Origin: WVYX01 sp039586815
GTDB lineage: Bacteria > Gemmatimonadota > Gemmatimonadetes > Gemmatimonadales > GWC2-71-9
Assembly: GCA_039586815.1 (NCBI GenBank)
Contig: JBDHJR010000010.1
Coordinates: forward strand, 17,559-81,558
Direction of reading: 5' to 3'
DNA: 64,000 nucleotides
The notes below the pieces were generated by a model that had not been told where the DNA came from, ran no database searches, and saw nothing but the letters and a program-made list of their open reading frames with translations. Shown one piece after another: positions 1 through 10,881 of this stretch (within the stretch, counting starts at the first letter, position 1; every line of letters begins with the position of its first letter). Made by a program: the position numbers and the translations under genes.

Positions 1-62
1 GTCGCCCTTGACCTGATGGCCCTCCACGGCAATCGTTCAAGGGCACGTAAGGGGGTGCGCCG

Positions 63-1436
<1,374 letters not shown>

Positions 1437-1461
1437 GCAGGGCGTAAAGCGCGCAACGCAA

Positions 1462-1501
1462 AACGTGCAGCGGAGCTTCAGGTCATGCCCCGCTGCACGT
1501 T
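1462..1501. terminator. Hairpin between convergent genes, possible bidirectional terminator
   Basis: A perfect 12-bp inverted repeat (arms aacgtgcagcgg and ccgctgcacgtt, 16-base loop) lies in the 102-bp gap between the PLP enzyme gene and the convergent acyl-CoA dehydrogenase gene. The right arm is followed by a second copy of gcacgtt. There is no clear T tract, so a terminator role is inferred from position and stem strength only. Confidence 0.4.
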
Positions 1502-1538
1502 GCACGTTGTACCCTGCACGAGGCAGGGGAGGGTGGGC

Positions 1539-3398
1539 TTACTCCGGCACCGGCACCCCTTCCTCCATCCAGGGCGCCTCGTTCGCCATCACGCGCTGTG
1601 CCGACTTGTACACCTTGACGTCGTCGTTGTGGAAGACGCCCCTGAACCGATCTCCGATGCGGCGGCGGGCGATGCGACAGAACGTGTCGGCCAGGTCGAC
1701 CGCCATCTCGGCCTTGGCGCGCTCCTCCGGAGACTTGCTGACCCGCATCGCCTGCGCCCTCGAGCAGGTGGCGCTCATGGCGAACAACTCCGCCCCGATC
1801 TCCACCATTCTGGCGAGCACGGCCTGGCGCTTCTCGAGAGCCGGACCGAAGCGCACGATTGCATGGAACAGCGCCCGTGCCAGGCGGCGTGACGCGCGGT
1901 TCACGAACCGCATGTGCTTGGCGAGGGGCCCGAACTCACCGTAGCGCGGCCAGCGTCCCCAGCCGAGCCAGCGTCCCGGATACCACACCGCGTAGTAGAA
2001 GCCGGCCTTCACCAGAGACACCAGCTTGGCTATGAGCGGCGCGTCCGGGTCGGCGATCGCCCCAGCGACCTTGAGGTGACTGTCCAGCGCTTCGCGCGCG
2101 ATGAACAGGCGCATGATCTCGGACGATCCCTCGAAGATCTGGTTGATCCTGAAGTCGCGCATGATTCGCTCGACCGGCTCGGGCCGCTCCCCGCGCGCCT
2201 TCAGGCTGGGCGCGGACTCGTACCCGCGGCCGGAGCGTATCTGCATGGTGTCGTCGATGATCTCCCAGCCGCGCTCGCTGTTCCACATCTTCGCCATGGC
2301 GGCCTCGAGGCGCACGTCGAACCTGGCCTGATCCGACATGAGCGCTGCCAGCTCGCTTACCGACTCCATGGCGAATGTCGTGGCGGCCATGCTGCCCAGC
2401 ATCTGAGCGACGGCATCGTGCTTGCCGATGGGGTGCCCCCACTGCACGCGTTCCTGGGAGAAGCGTCGCGCGATCCCGAGGCAGGTCTTCGCGGCTCCCG
2501 TGGCCGCGGCGGGAATCGTCAGCCGGCCCGTGTTGAGGGTGACCAGTGCTAGCTTCAGGCCCTTGCCCATTCCCCACAGGATGTTCTCCTTGGGCACCCG
2601 CACGTCGGTGAAGCGCAGCAGTGCATTCTCGATGCCGTGCAACCCCATGAAGTGGCACCGGTGGGCCATCTCGACGCCGGGCCACACGGATTCGACGATG
2701 AAGGCGGTGATGCGGTTGTCGGGCGTGCGCGCCATCACGACCATGACGTCGGCGATGGTCCCGTTGGTGCACCACAGCTTCTCGCCGTTCAGCAGGAAGG
2801 CCTCGCCGTCCTCGGTGGGAGTGGCCGTAGTCTGCATCCTCGCCGGGTCGCTGCCCACATCCGGTTCCGTGAGCGCGAATGCGCTGATCTCTCCCTTGGC
2901 GAACCGCGGCAGGTACTGCTGCTTCTGCTCGGGCGTGCCGAACAGGCCGAGTGGCTGCGGCACCCCGATGGACTGGTGGGCCGAGAGCAGCACGCCGACC
3001 GAGCCCTCATGGCACGCCGCCAGGGACATGGCCCGGTTGTAGATCGCCTGTGAGAAACCGAGCCCGCCGTACTCCTCGGGGATCTTGATGCCCATACAGC
3101 CGAGCTCGCCGAGGCCCTGTACCACGTGGTCGGGGATCTTGTAGTCCTCGTCGATGGCATCTGCGTCGACGTTGGCCTCCAGAAAGGCCGAGAGCTTGTC
3201 GAGCCACGGCTTGGCGCGCGCGAGCTCCGCCTCCGGCACCTGCGGGAAGGGGTGGATCAGCTCGAGGTTCAGTCTTCCGTTGAAGATCTCCTTGAGAAAG
3301 CTGGGTGCGGTCCACTCCTTCTGTCGCGCGGCCTCGACTACCTCCCGTGCCTCGCGCTCGCTCACGTTCTTACCGCTTGCGGCAGTTACGCTAGTCAT
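1539..3398 (-). CDS. Acyl-CoA dehydrogenase (FadE-type, long form)
   Basis: FAD-dependent dehydrogenase catalysing alpha,beta-dehydrogenation of acyl-CoA, the first step of beta-oxidation; electrons normally pass to an electron transfer flavoprotein. The order is typical: N-terminal helical domain, a middle strand domain with the ALTEPDVGSDPA signature and WCTNG, and a C-terminal helical domain with the IRSGRGYE and FEGSSEIMR stretches. A further ~150 residues after this match the long FadE-like class. The start chosen is the ATG at 3398, 14 codons inside the longest frame, because GGAAG stands 7 bases before it. It is divergent from the S9 peptidase gene across 170 bp and convergent with the PLP enzyme gene. 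Confidence 0.92.
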   Translation of the reverse strand: MTSVTAASGKNVSEREAREVVEAARQKEWTAPSFLKEIFNGRLNLELIHPFPQVPEAELARAKPWLDKLSAFLEANVDADAIDEDYKIPDHVVQGLGELGCMGIKIPEEYGGLGFSQAIYNRAMSLAACHEGSVGVLLSAHQSIGVPQPLGLFGTPEQKQQYLPRFAKGEISAFALTEPDVGSDPARMQTTATPTEDGEAFLLNGEKLWCTNGTIADVMVVMARTPDNRITAFIVESVWPGVEMAHRCHFMGLHGIENALLRFTDVRVPKENILWGMGKGLKLALVTLNTGRLTIPAAATGAAKTCLGIARRFSQERVQWGHPIGKHDAVAQMLGSMAATTFAMESVSELAALMSDQARFDVRLEAAMAKMWNSERGWEIIDDTMQIRSGRGYESAPSLKARGERPEPVERIMRDFRINQIFEGSSEIMRLFIAREALDSHLKVAGAIADPDAPLIAKLVSLVKAGFYYAVWYPGRWLGWGRWPRYGEFGPLAKHMRFVNRASRRLARALFHAIVRFGPALEKRQAVLARMVEIGAELFAMSATCSRAQAMRVSKSPEERAKAEMAVDLADTFCRIARRRIGDRFRGVFHNDDVKVYKSAQRVMANEAPWMEEGVPVPE

Positions 3399-3427
3399 GA
3401 TGACTTCCGGTAACCGTTTATGATGAA

Positions 3428-3447
3428 GCGATGGAATCACCCATCGC
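3428..3447. promoter_or_regulatory. Inverted repeat in divergent intergenic region
   Basis: Perfect 7-bp arms (gcgatgg and ccatcgc) around a 6-base spacer lie between the divergent acyl-CoA dehydrogenase and S9 peptidase genes, 29 bases upstream of the former. It could be an operator for a dimeric regulator. I see no confident -35/-10 pair in this 170-bp gap. Confidence 0.25.
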
Positions 3448-3568
3448 GCCTTATAGTCCTCAAACTGAAATATGGAGATGGCAGGTTCCCGGCGCCACGT
3501 TACGACGGTTGCGTCCAGGGGTGCGCGGAGGCAACATTCGGCGGCGCTAGATCGTAGGATTCCCGACT

Positions 3569-5623
3569 ATGACAAGGTTGTTTTTCGGTGCCGTCGCGGC
3601 CCTGGCTCTGACGTTGCCCGCGGGCGGCGAAGCCCAGACCAGTGGGCGGCCGATCCAGGTGGACGAATTCCTGACGCTCGACCGGGTGTCCGATCCTCAG
3701 GTCTCTCCGGACGGGCAGTGGGTGGCGTACAGCGTCACCACGACGGACCTGGGCGGCAACAGCCGCTCGACCGATCTCTGGATGATGGCGGTAGGTGGCG
3801 GTGATCCACGCCAGATATCGGACGCGCGGCGCGGCGGCCGGCACGCCCGCTGGTCTCCCGACGGTCGCACCATCGCGTACATCACGACCCGTGCGGATGC
3901 CGGAGAGGTACGCCTGTACGACGTGCCCCGCGGCCGCTCGCGCAGGGTCGCACGGCTCTCCACCGGTGCCGGCGGAGTCATCTGGTCGCCGACGGGAACG
4001 CATCTGGCATTCGTGTCGGAGGTGTATCCGGAGTGTCCCGATGACGCCTGCAACGCGGCCCGCATGGAGGCAGATGCAGGGCGGCCGAGCAGTGCCCAGG
4101 CGTATGACGAGCTGTTGTACCGTCACTGGAGGAGCTGGGAAGACGGACGCCGCAGCCACCTGTTCGTGGTTCCGGTGGCCGGCGGTCCGTTGGTCGACAT
4201 CACCGCCGGGAACGACTATGACGTGCCCGTTCCACCGTTCGGCGGGTCGGCGGACTATGCCTTCACGATGGACGGCCGGTCCCTCGTCTTCACGACGAAG
4301 GTGGGAACCGACCGGGCGTGGCACACGAATACGGACATCTACCAGGTGTCGATCGAGGGCGGAGAATCGCGCAACCTGACCTCCGGGTTCCGTGGCTCCG
4401 AACAGCATCCTGCGCCGTCCCCTGATGGTCGGATGCTCGCCTTCTTATCACAGGAGCGGGCCGGGTTCGAGGCGGATCGCTGGCGCCTCATGGTGCTCGA
4501 CCTATCCACGGGGGGTGTGCGCGAGGTGACGCGGGACTTCGACCAATGGGTGGCCGACTACCTCTGGTTGCCGAACTCGCGCGAGCTGGTGTTCACCTCC
4601 CAGCTGCGGCACCGCAACCTCGTCTACCGCACCAACCTCAACGGCCGCATCGAGGCGCTCATGAGCTGGGGGAACACGTCCCAGATATCGATCGCCGAGG
4701 ACGGCAACACTATGGCGTTCGTGAACGACGCCATCAACCGACCCGGCCAGGTGTACACCTGGTCCATCAACGCCGGTGCGAACCCCCAGCGGCTCACGGA
4801 CTTGAATGCTGCGGCGCTGAGCCAGCTGAGGATGAATCCGGCGGAGGAGATCAGCTGGGTCGGGGCCGATGGCAATACCGTCCGCGGAATGCTGCTGCGC
4901 CCGCCCCAGTACCAGCGCGGGCAGCGCTACCCTCTGATGGTGCTGATTCACGGCGGCCCGCAGGGCGCCTGGCGCGACAACTGGCACTCGCGCTGGAACG
5001 CGCAGATGTTCGCAGCCGCCGGGTACGTTACTGTGCTGCTCAACCCGCGGGGTTCCACCGGCTTCGGTCAGCGCTTCGTAGACCAGATCTCGCAAGACTG
5101 GGGCGGCCGGGTCTACATCGACATCATGTCCGGCGTGGAGCATGCCGCCCGTTTCCCCTTCGTCGACTCGACGCGCATCGCGGCCGCGGGGGGCTCGTAC
5201 GGCGGCTACATGGTGAACTGGATCAACGGACACTCCAACCGGTTCGATGCCCTCGTGAACCACGCGGGCGTGTACAATCTGGAGTCGTTCTACGGCGCCA
5301 CCGAGGAGCTGTGGTTCCCGGAGTGGGAGTTTGGCGGCACGCCGTGGGAGAACCGGACCTATTACGAGCAATGGTCGCCGCACCGCTCCGCCAACAACTT
5401 CCAGACTCCGACGCTGGTCGTGCATGGTGCGCTCGATTTCCGGGTGCCATACACCCAGGGACTCGAGGCTTTCACTGCGCTGCGGCGCCAGGGAGTGCCG
5501 GCGCGGCTGCTCTACTTCCCCGACGAAGGACACTGGATCGCCAGGCCGCAGAACCAACGCATGTGGTGGAACGAGGTGCACTCGTGGCTGGCGCGCTACC
5601 TGAGCCCGGCGGCCGTCCCATGA
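3569..5623 (+). CDS. Secreted S9 family (prolyl oligopeptidase/dipeptidyl peptidase-like) serine peptidase
   Basis: Exported peptidase of 684 residues. A Sec signal peptide (about residues 1-22, ending near GEAQ) is followed by a beta-propeller with TolB-like repeats (for example SPDGQWVAYS, SPDGRTIAYI, SPDGRMLAFL) and a C-terminal alpha/beta-hydrolase domain. The triad can be read directly: S543 in GGSYGGYM, D623 in GALDFRVP and H655 in DEGHW. It most likely degrades oligopeptides in the periplasm or outside the cell. The ATG is preceded by an AGGA-type site. It lies 31 bp upstream of the phosphoribosyltransferase-like gene and could be the first gene of that run. Confidence 0.94.
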   Translation: MTRLFFGAVAALALTLPAGGEAQTSGRPIQVDEFLTLDRVSDPQVSPDGQWVAYSVTTTDLGGNSRSTDLWMMAVGGGDPRQISDARRGGRHARWSPDGRTIAYITTRADAGEVRLYDVPRGRSRRVARLSTGAGGVIWSPTGTHLAFVSEVYPECPDDACNAARMEADAGRPSSAQAYDELLYRHWRSWEDGRRSHLFVVPVAGGPLVDITAGNDYDVPVPPFGGSADYAFTMDGRSLVFTTKVGTDRAWHTNTDIYQVSIEGGESRNLTSGFRGSEQHPAPSPDGRMLAFLSQERAGFEADRWRLMVLDLSTGGVREVTRDFDQWVADYLWLPNSRELVFTSQLRHRNLVYRTNLNGRIEALMSWGNTSQISIAEDGNTMAFVNDAINRPGQVYTWSINAGANPQRLTDLNAAALSQLRMNPAEEISWVGADGNTVRGMLLRPPQYQRGQRYPLMVLIHGGPQGAWRDNWHSRWNAQMFAAAGYVTVLLNPRGSTGFGQRFVDQISQDWGGRVYIDIMSGVEHAARFPFVDSTRIAAAGGSYGGYMVNWINGHSNRFDALVNHAGVYNLESFYGATEELWFPEWEFGGTPWENRTYYEQWSPHRSANNFQTPTLVVHGALDFRVPYTQGLEAFTALRRQGVPARLLYFPDEGHWIARPQNQRMWWNEVHSWLARYLSPAAVP

Positions 5624-5654
5624 GGCGGGGCGGCCCGCTATATTCGCGGGAGTC

Positions 5655-6302
5655 ATGACCTCGGATCCGCAGCCACTCTACCCCACGCGTTCGGGGGCCG
5701 GCGCCCTGTTGGGGCGGCAAGTGTACAACCACGTTAACCCGCCAACGCTGGTGCTGGGCGTGACCGCGAGCGGGGTGGAGGTCGCCGCCAATGTGGCCAA
5801 GGCGATGGGGTGCAAGTTCGACGTCATCGTGGCGGCCCACATACGCATGGAGGAGCTGGGGACCGTGGGGGCGATCGCCGAGGACTCGAACGCGGTGCTC
5901 GACCCGGAGTACGAGCCGTACTTCAAGGATGCCCAGGTCCTGGGCGAAGCCATCGACGACGCGCGCCGCGCAGTGAAGACGGAGCGCCTGTTGTTCCGGG
6001 GGACCCGGGCCCTGCGCGAAGTGCGGGGCCAGAACGTCGTCATCGTGGATGGCCACGTCACATCGCCGTGGAAGCTCCTCTCCGCGGTGGAGGCGATCAA
6101 GCCGGGGGAGCCTGCGTACATCATGGTCGCCGCACCCGTCGGCACGCAGCCCGTGCAGGAGAAGGTGCGCGCGCAGCGCCTCCAGTTCGTGTGTCCTTCC
6201 GTCCTCATGGATCCGGCCGGCCACCCACTCCCCTTCGGTGACCCTCAGGATCCGAGCGCCGAGCGTCTCCGCAGCATTGTCGTTGCACGCGAAGCGGCGT
6301 AG
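5655..6302 (+). CDS. Phosphoribosyltransferase-fold protein with degenerate active-site loops
   Basis: A 215-residue cytosolic protein resembling predicted phosphoribosyltransferases of the COG1926 type. The N-terminal LGVTASGVEVAANVAKAMG stretch matches the family's first strand-helix. The PRPP-binding loop should read like VDDGxATG but here is IVDGHVTSPWK, and the RK pair normally found after the second strand is replaced (AAHIRM). It may therefore be a non-catalytic or repurposed homologue. GGGAG lies just before the ATG. Its 3' end overlaps the next gene by 20 bases, so the two are probably translationally coupled. Fold assignment is moderately secure; activity is doubtful. Confidence 0.75.
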   Translation: MTSDPQPLYPTRSGAGALLGRQVYNHVNPPTLVLGVTASGVEVAANVAKAMGCKFDVIVAAHIRMEELGTVGAIAEDSNAVLDPEYEPYFKDAQVLGEAIDDARRAVKTERLLFRGTRALREVRGQNVVIVDGHVTSPWKLLSAVEAIKPGEPAYIMVAAPVGTQPVQEKVRAQRLQFVCPSVLMDPAGHPLPFGDPQDPSAERLRSIVVAREAA

Positions 6303-8805
6303 TCTGGCCGTTCTGGTCGCGTGTTTTCTGCTGGGAGGCGGATCCCTGCCGGCCCAGCTGGCGCCGCCTTCAACGGGGGGCGCCGCCCAATTGGACCGCC
6401 TGCTACAGCGCCTGGCCAATTCCCACCGCGTTCTAGTGATCGGGGCGCATCCCGACGACGAGGACACTCGCTTGCTCTCGCTCGCGGCGCGTGGCTACGG
6501 GGCCGGCGCGGCGTACCTCTCGCTGTCGCGCGGCGAGGGCGGCCAGAACCTGATCGGCGACGAGCTCGGAGTGGCGCTGGGACTGCTGCGCTCCCAGGAG
6601 CTGGCCTCCGCCCGCCGGATCGATGGAGCCCGACAGTTCTACACCAGGGCGTACGACTTCGGCTACTCGCGCACGCTGGAGGAGACTGAGCGGTTCTGGC
6701 TGCCGGACTCTGTACTGAAGGACGCCGTGCGCGTCGTGCGTCGCTTCAAACCGCACGTGATCGTGGCCATCTGGTCGGGCACACCGCGCGACCGGCACGG
6801 GCAGCATCAGATGGCCGGAGTGGTGGCCCGAGAGGTGTTCGACGCCGCGGCCGAGCCGGGGCGCTTTGCGGAACTGGAAGGGGAGGAGGGGCTCGCCCCG
6901 TGGAGGCCCCTCAAGCTGTATCGATCAACGCGGTTCGATAGCGCCGCGACCACGCTCACTCTCGAGACGGGCGGTCTCGATCCGCGGAACGGTCGCTCGT
7001 ACCATCAGATAGCGATGGAGAGCCGGTCACAGCACCGCTCGCAGGACATGGGAAGGCTGCAGCCGGCCGGTCCCCGGTTCAGCCGCATGCAGCTGCTGTT
7101 GGATCGTACTGGAGCGAGCCCGACCGAGGGGAGCGGTGCCGGCCTCTTCGCGGGGATCCCGCGGGACACGTCGCGGCCGGCCGTGTTCGCCGACTCGCTG
7201 CGCGCCGCCGTGTCTGCCCCGCACATCGGTGACGCGGTTCCCGCGCTTGCGGGCGCGCTGCGCGAGGCGCGCGCCGCGCACGGGACACCCGATCAGATAG
7301 GGTTGTTGGAGCAGGCGCTTGCGGTAGCCGCGGGTATCGTGATCGATGCGCCGGCCAGCGCCGCGACGGTGGTGCCGGGCGGGACGTTCGACGTCGACGT
7401 GCAGTGCTACAATGCCGGCAGCCGACCGCTCGCCCTGAAGCGGGTCGAGCTGGCCGTGCCGGAGGGATGGCGCGTGGCGGCTGACGACGTCGAGCAGGTG
7501 GTGGTCGCACCCGGGGAGCAGGTCGTGCGCCGCTTCCGCGTGACTCTACCGCGTGACGCCGAGCTCACCCAACCGTATTTCCTCGAGCGGCCGCTCGTCG
7601 GTTCGCTGTACGACTGGCGCGATGCTCCCATCGCGACTCTGGGTGAGCCATTCCAACCGCCGCTCGTGTCGGCGCGCGTCGAGGCGGAGTTGCTGGACAG
7701 CCCGTTTGCCATCACCCGGGAGGTGAGCCACCGTTTCCTCGATCAGGCCGTCGGAGAGGTGCGCCGTCCCGTTCGGGTGGCTCCCGCGATCGAAGTGAGC
7801 GTTGCGCCCGAGCGGCTCGTTTGGCCGAGCGGCGACTCACGGGCGCGGACCTTCACCGTGACGCTGAGCGCCAACGGCGGAGACCCCATCGAGGGCGAAG
7901 TGATACTGCAGGCAGACGGATGGGGGGCGCCGGAGGCACAGCCATTCCGGCTGGAGCGGGCGGGGGAGTCAGCCAGTTTCGCGTTCCGGTTGGCGCGCCC
8001 CAGCGACGCGGGGATGCGGGAAGTGACTGTGCGGGCGGTGGCTCGCAGTCGCGACGGGCGCGAGTTCGATCGGGGAGTTGCTCTGGTGAGCTACCCCCAT
8101 ATCCGGACCACCGGCTGGGTGAAGCCCGCCCAGAGCTCGGTTCGCGTCGCACCGATAGCACTCCCCGATGTGGAGCGGGTCGGATACGTGCGTGGAGCCG
8201 CCGACCGGGTGCCGGAGGCGCTGACGCAAGTCGGCATACCGGTCGAGTTGCTCGACGCCGAGGCACTGGCGCGCGCGGACCTGACGGCTTTCGACGTGAT
8301 CGTGATCGGGAGTCGAGCGTACGAAATCGATCGGGCGTTAGTGCGGCACAACGGTCGGCTGCTGCAATACGTCGCCGATGGTGGACTGCTGTTGGTGCAG
8401 TACCAGCAGTATCAGTTCGTGAGGGGAGAGTATGCTCCTCACCCACTGACCATCGGCTTCCCGCACGACCGCGTGACCGACGAGACGGCGCAAGTGCGCA
8501 TGCTCCGGCCGGAGCACCCGGTCCTGACGCACCCCAACCGGCTGGATGCCGCCGACTGGGACGGCTGGCCGCAGGAGAGGGGACTGTACTTCGCGCACAC
8601 GTGGAGCGATGCGTACACTCCGCTGCTGATCATGGCTGATCCGGGAATGCCGGAGTTGCGGGGAGGCCTGCTCGTGGCTCGCTACGGGGAGGGAACCTAC
8701 GTGTACACGGGAATCAGCTTCTTCCGCGCTCTGCCGGCGGGGACAACGGGCGCGTATCGGTTGTTCATGAATCTCTTGGCGTTGGGAGAGAAGAGTGGGC
8801 GGTAG
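6283..8805 (+). CDS. Secreted PIG-L (LmbE-like) family deacetylase with C-terminal GATase-like domain
   Basis: About 840 residues. After a Sec signal (KRR, then a hydrophobic core ending near LPAQ) comes the PIG-L zinc-binding motif AHPDDE (H56, D58, D59) and a later HGQHQM that supplies further metal-site histidine. This family removes N-acetyl groups from GlcNAc-containing substrates. The middle ~300 residues look like Ig-like or CARDB-type beta domains. Residues ~650-760 (FDVIVIGSRAYE, VADGGLLLVQ) resemble a class I glutamine-amidotransferase-like or ThuA-like fold. The open frame extends back to 6049, but the signal peptide indicates a TTG start at 6283 (or 6277), inside the preceding gene. 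It overlaps the next gene by 11 bases. Confidence 0.88.
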   Translation: MHAKRRSLAVLVACFLLGGGSLPAQLAPPSTGGAAQLDRLLQRLANSHRVLVIGAHPDDEDTRLLSLAARGYGAGAAYLSLSRGEGGQNLIGDELGVALGLLRSQELASARRIDGARQFYTRAYDFGYSRTLEETERFWLPDSVLKDAVRVVRRFKPHVIVAIWSGTPRDRHGQHQMAGVVAREVFDAAAEPGRFAELEGEEGLAPWRPLKLYRSTRFDSAATTLTLETGGLDPRNGRSYHQIAMESRSQHRSQDMGRLQPAGPRFSRMQLLLDRTGASPTEGSGAGLFAGIPRDTSRPAVFADSLRAAVSAPHIGDAVPALAGALREARAAHGTPDQIGLLEQALAVAAGIVIDAPASAATVVPGGTFDVDVQCYNAGSRPLALKRVELAVPEGWRVAADDVEQVVVAPGEQVVRRFRVTLPRDAELTQPYFLERPLVGSLYDWRDAPIATLGEPFQPPLVSARVEAELLDSPFAITREVSHRFLDQAVGEVRRPVRVAPAIEVSVAPERLVWPSGDSRARTFTVTLSANGGDPIEGEVILQADGWGAPEAQPFRLERAGESASFAFRLARPSDAGMREVTVRAVARSRDGREFDRGVALVSYPHIRTTGWVKPAQSSVRVAPIALPDVERVGYVRGAADRVPEALTQVGIPVELLDAEALARADLTAFDVIVIGSRAYEIDRALVRHNGRLLQYVADGGLLLVQYQQYQFVRGEYAPHPLTIGFPHDRVTDETAQVRMLRPEHPVLTHPNRLDAADWDGWPQERGLYFAHTWSDAYTPLLIMADPGMPELRGGLLVARYGEGTYVYTGISFFRALPAGTTGAYRLFMNLLALGEKSGR

Positions 8806-9853
8806 GGTTCTCGTGCAGCGTTGTAAGGTGCTCCTGGCGGCCACCGTTGCCATTGTGCTTCTGGCAGCGTGTGCCGAATCCCGTACCCCGCTCGTGATCT
8901 ACTCCCCCCACGGGCGTGACCTGTTGTTGCTGGCGGAGCGGACGTTCGAGGCAGCCAATCCCGATGTAGACGTGCGCTGGCTCGACATGGGGTCGCAGGA
9001 CGCGTTGGACCGGATACGCTCCGAGCGGGCCAATCCCCAGGCGGATCTCTGGTTCGGCGGGCCGTCCACCCTGTTCCAGCGTGCCGCGGCCGAATCGCTG
9101 CTGGCGCCGTACCGCCCGAGTTGGGCCGAGGCAGTGGAGCCGCGCGGACGCGGTGCGGGGGATCTGTACTTCGCCGTGTACGAGACGCCGGCGGTGATCG
9201 CCTACAGCAGCGACGCGGTATCGGCTGCCGAAGCACCGCGAGATTGGAACGATGTGCTGGCACCGCAGTGGTCTCAGAAGGTGATCATCCGCGAGCCGCT
9301 GGGCTCGGGCACGATGCGCACGATCTTCGGCATGGTGATCGAGCGCAGCATCTCCGCCACAGGTGACACGGCGGCCGGCTTCGATTGGCTGCGACGGCTC
9401 GATGCGCAGACGAAGGAGTACGTCTTCAATCCCGCGCTGCTGCATCAAAAGCTGCTGCGACAGGAGGGTCTCGTTACCCTGTGGGACCTGCCCGACATCC
9501 TGGTGGAGCAGAGCAAGGGCTCACCCTTCGGGTACACGCTCCCTACGAGCGGCACCCCCGTGATCGAGGACGCGATCGCCCTGGTGGGTGGAGCCCGGCA
9601 CGCAGAGGCGGCGCGTCGCTTCATCGAGTGGGCCGGGTCGGCGGAAGCGCAGCTCCTCGCCGCGCACGAGGCTTTCCGCCTGCCGGCCCGCGTCGACCTC
9701 GCTGCGGACTCGCTGCCTGCGTGGGCGCGTGACGTGCGACGCCAGCTCATCGTCGCCCCCATCGACTGGCAGTTGTTGAGCGAGCAGGGCGCAGCGTGGA
9801 TGACGTACTGGGATCGCAACGTGCGTGGCCGGGGATCGGCGGGACGTAGATGA
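8795..9853 (+). CDS. ABC importer substrate-binding lipoprotein (Fe(III)-type)
   Basis: Extracytoplasmic solute-binding protein of the AfuA/FutA type, probably for ferric iron or a chelate. A lipoprotein signal with lipobox LAAC puts the lipidated cysteine at C26. The mature N terminus (LVIYSPHGRD, then ADLWFGGPS) matches the family; YETPAVIAYS and the VIEDAIALV stretch are typical of the second lobe. The GTG start at 8795 follows gggagag; a second in-frame GTG lies 18 bases later. The gene joins the ATPase gene by an ATGA overlap, and the fused permease follows. A thiamine- or 2-aminoethylphosphonate-type substrate is a less likely alternative. Confidence 0.88.
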   Translation: MGGRVLVQRCKVLLAATVAIVLLAACAESRTPLVIYSPHGRDLLLLAERTFEAANPDVDVRWLDMGSQDALDRIRSERANPQADLWFGGPSTLFQRAAAESLLAPYRPSWAEAVEPRGRGAGDLYFAVYETPAVIAYSSDAVSAAEAPRDWNDVLAPQWSQKVIIREPLGSGTMRTIFGMVIERSISATGDTAAGFDWLRRLDAQTKEYVFNPALLHQKLLRQEGLVTLWDLPDILVEQSKGSPFGYTLPTSGTPVIEDAIALVGGARHAEAARRFIEWAGSAEAQLLAAHEAFRLPARVDLAADSLPAWARDVRRQLIVAPIDWQLLSEQGAAWMTYWDRNVRGRGSAGRR

Positions 9854-10881
9854 GCGACGGATTCCTCCAGCTCGAACATCTCACCAAACGATTCGGCGAC
9901 GTTGCTGCGGTAGACGATCTCACGCTGTCGGTGCAGCAGGGGAAGGTGCTGGCGCTGCTGGGACCGAGCGGGAGCGGCAAGACCACGACGCTGCGCCTCC
10001 TGGCCGGCTTCGAGCGGGCCGACACGGGCTCGATCACGGTTGACGGGCGCGACGTGACGCGGCTGAATCCGGCCGAGCGGCGCTTCGGTATGGTGTTCCA
10101 GCACTACGCGCTCTTCCCGCACCTCACAGTGGGCGAGAACGTCGCGTTCGGGCTGGCCGGGGACCGCTCCGTGGACGAGAACCAGCGCGTGCGTGACATG
10201 CTCGCGCTGGTTGACCTCGATGGGTTTGCGGAGCGGCAGGTGAGCGCTCTGTCGGGGGGGCAGCAACAGCGCGTGGCGGTGGCGCGTGCGCTGGCGCCCT
10301 CACCGCGGGTGCTTCTGCTGGATGAGCCGCTCTCCAATCTGGATCCCAGCCTGCGCGAGCGTACGCGGCGCGAGCTGAAGGCGGCCCTCCGGAAGATCGG
10401 GATCACCACAGTGTTCGTGACCCACGAGCAGGAGGAGGCGTTCGCGCTGGGCGACCAGATAGCGGTGCTCAACGAGGGGCGGCTGGAGCAGGTCGGCTCG
10501 GCTCCCGATCTGTACGAGCGGCCGCGCACTCTCTTCGTGGCGACGTTCGTCGGGCGCGCCAGCGTGCTGGATGGTGTGATGACGGCGCCAGATCGTGTGC
10601 GGCTCGAAGCGGGGCACGAGTGGAGGGTCGAGACGCCGCAACCGCTGGAACGGGGTGCACGTGTCTCGCTGGTGGTGCGGCCCGAAGCTCTCATGCTGGG
10701 CGAAGAAGGGCTGACCGCTACGGTGAGCGGTTGCCGCTACACGGGAGCCCGTGCCTACTTCACCGCCGAAGCTGGTGGAACCACGGTTGAGTTCGAGGCG
10801 GAGGTACGTGCGGCGCACGTGGGGGATACGGTGCACTTGGTGCCCCAGCGCGCGCTGGCGTTCGCGCAGGAGAGACGATGA
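9850..10881 (+). CDS. ABC importer ATP-binding protein (FbpC/PotA type)
   Basis: ATPase subunit energising the adjacent permease. Walker A is GPSGSGKT (residues 38-45), followed by the Q-loop VFQHYALFPH, signature LSGGQQQR (near residue 133), Walker B VLLLDEP and the switch histidine in FVTHEQEEA. The C-terminal ~110 residues form a TOBE-like regulatory domain (LVVRPEAL). The length of 343 is normal for importers of iron, thiamine, spermidine or sulfate. The ATGA overlap with the binding-protein gene and the overlap with the permease gene indicate one transcript. Confidence 0.93.
   Translation: MSDGFLQLEHLTKRFGDVAAVDDLTLSVQQGKVLALLGPSGSGKTTTLRLLAGFERADTGSITVDGRDVTRLNPAERRFGMVFQHYALFPHLTVGENVAFGLAGDRSVDENQRVRDMLALVDLDGFAERQVSALSGGQQQRVAVARALAPSPRVLLLDEPLSNLDPSLRERTRRELKAALRKIGITTVFVTHEQEEAFALGDQIAVLNEGRLEQVGSAPDLYERPRTLFVATFVGRASVLDGVMTAPDRVRLEAGHEWRVETPQPLERGARVSLVVRPEALMLGEEGLTATVSGCRYTGARAYFTAEAGGTTVEFEAEVRAAHVGDTVHLVPQRALAFAQERR

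Noticed and set aside
1..62. Possible promoter ttgacc near base 8 and 7-bp inverted repeat cccttga/tcaaggg before the first gene
   Set aside because: No acceptable -10 box at 16-18 bases and the window edge removes context, so it is not listed as a feature.
4502..5656. Minus-strand open frame across the S9 peptidase catalytic domain
   Set aside because: The plus strand has the readable catalytic triad; the minus frame has biased composition and no motifs.
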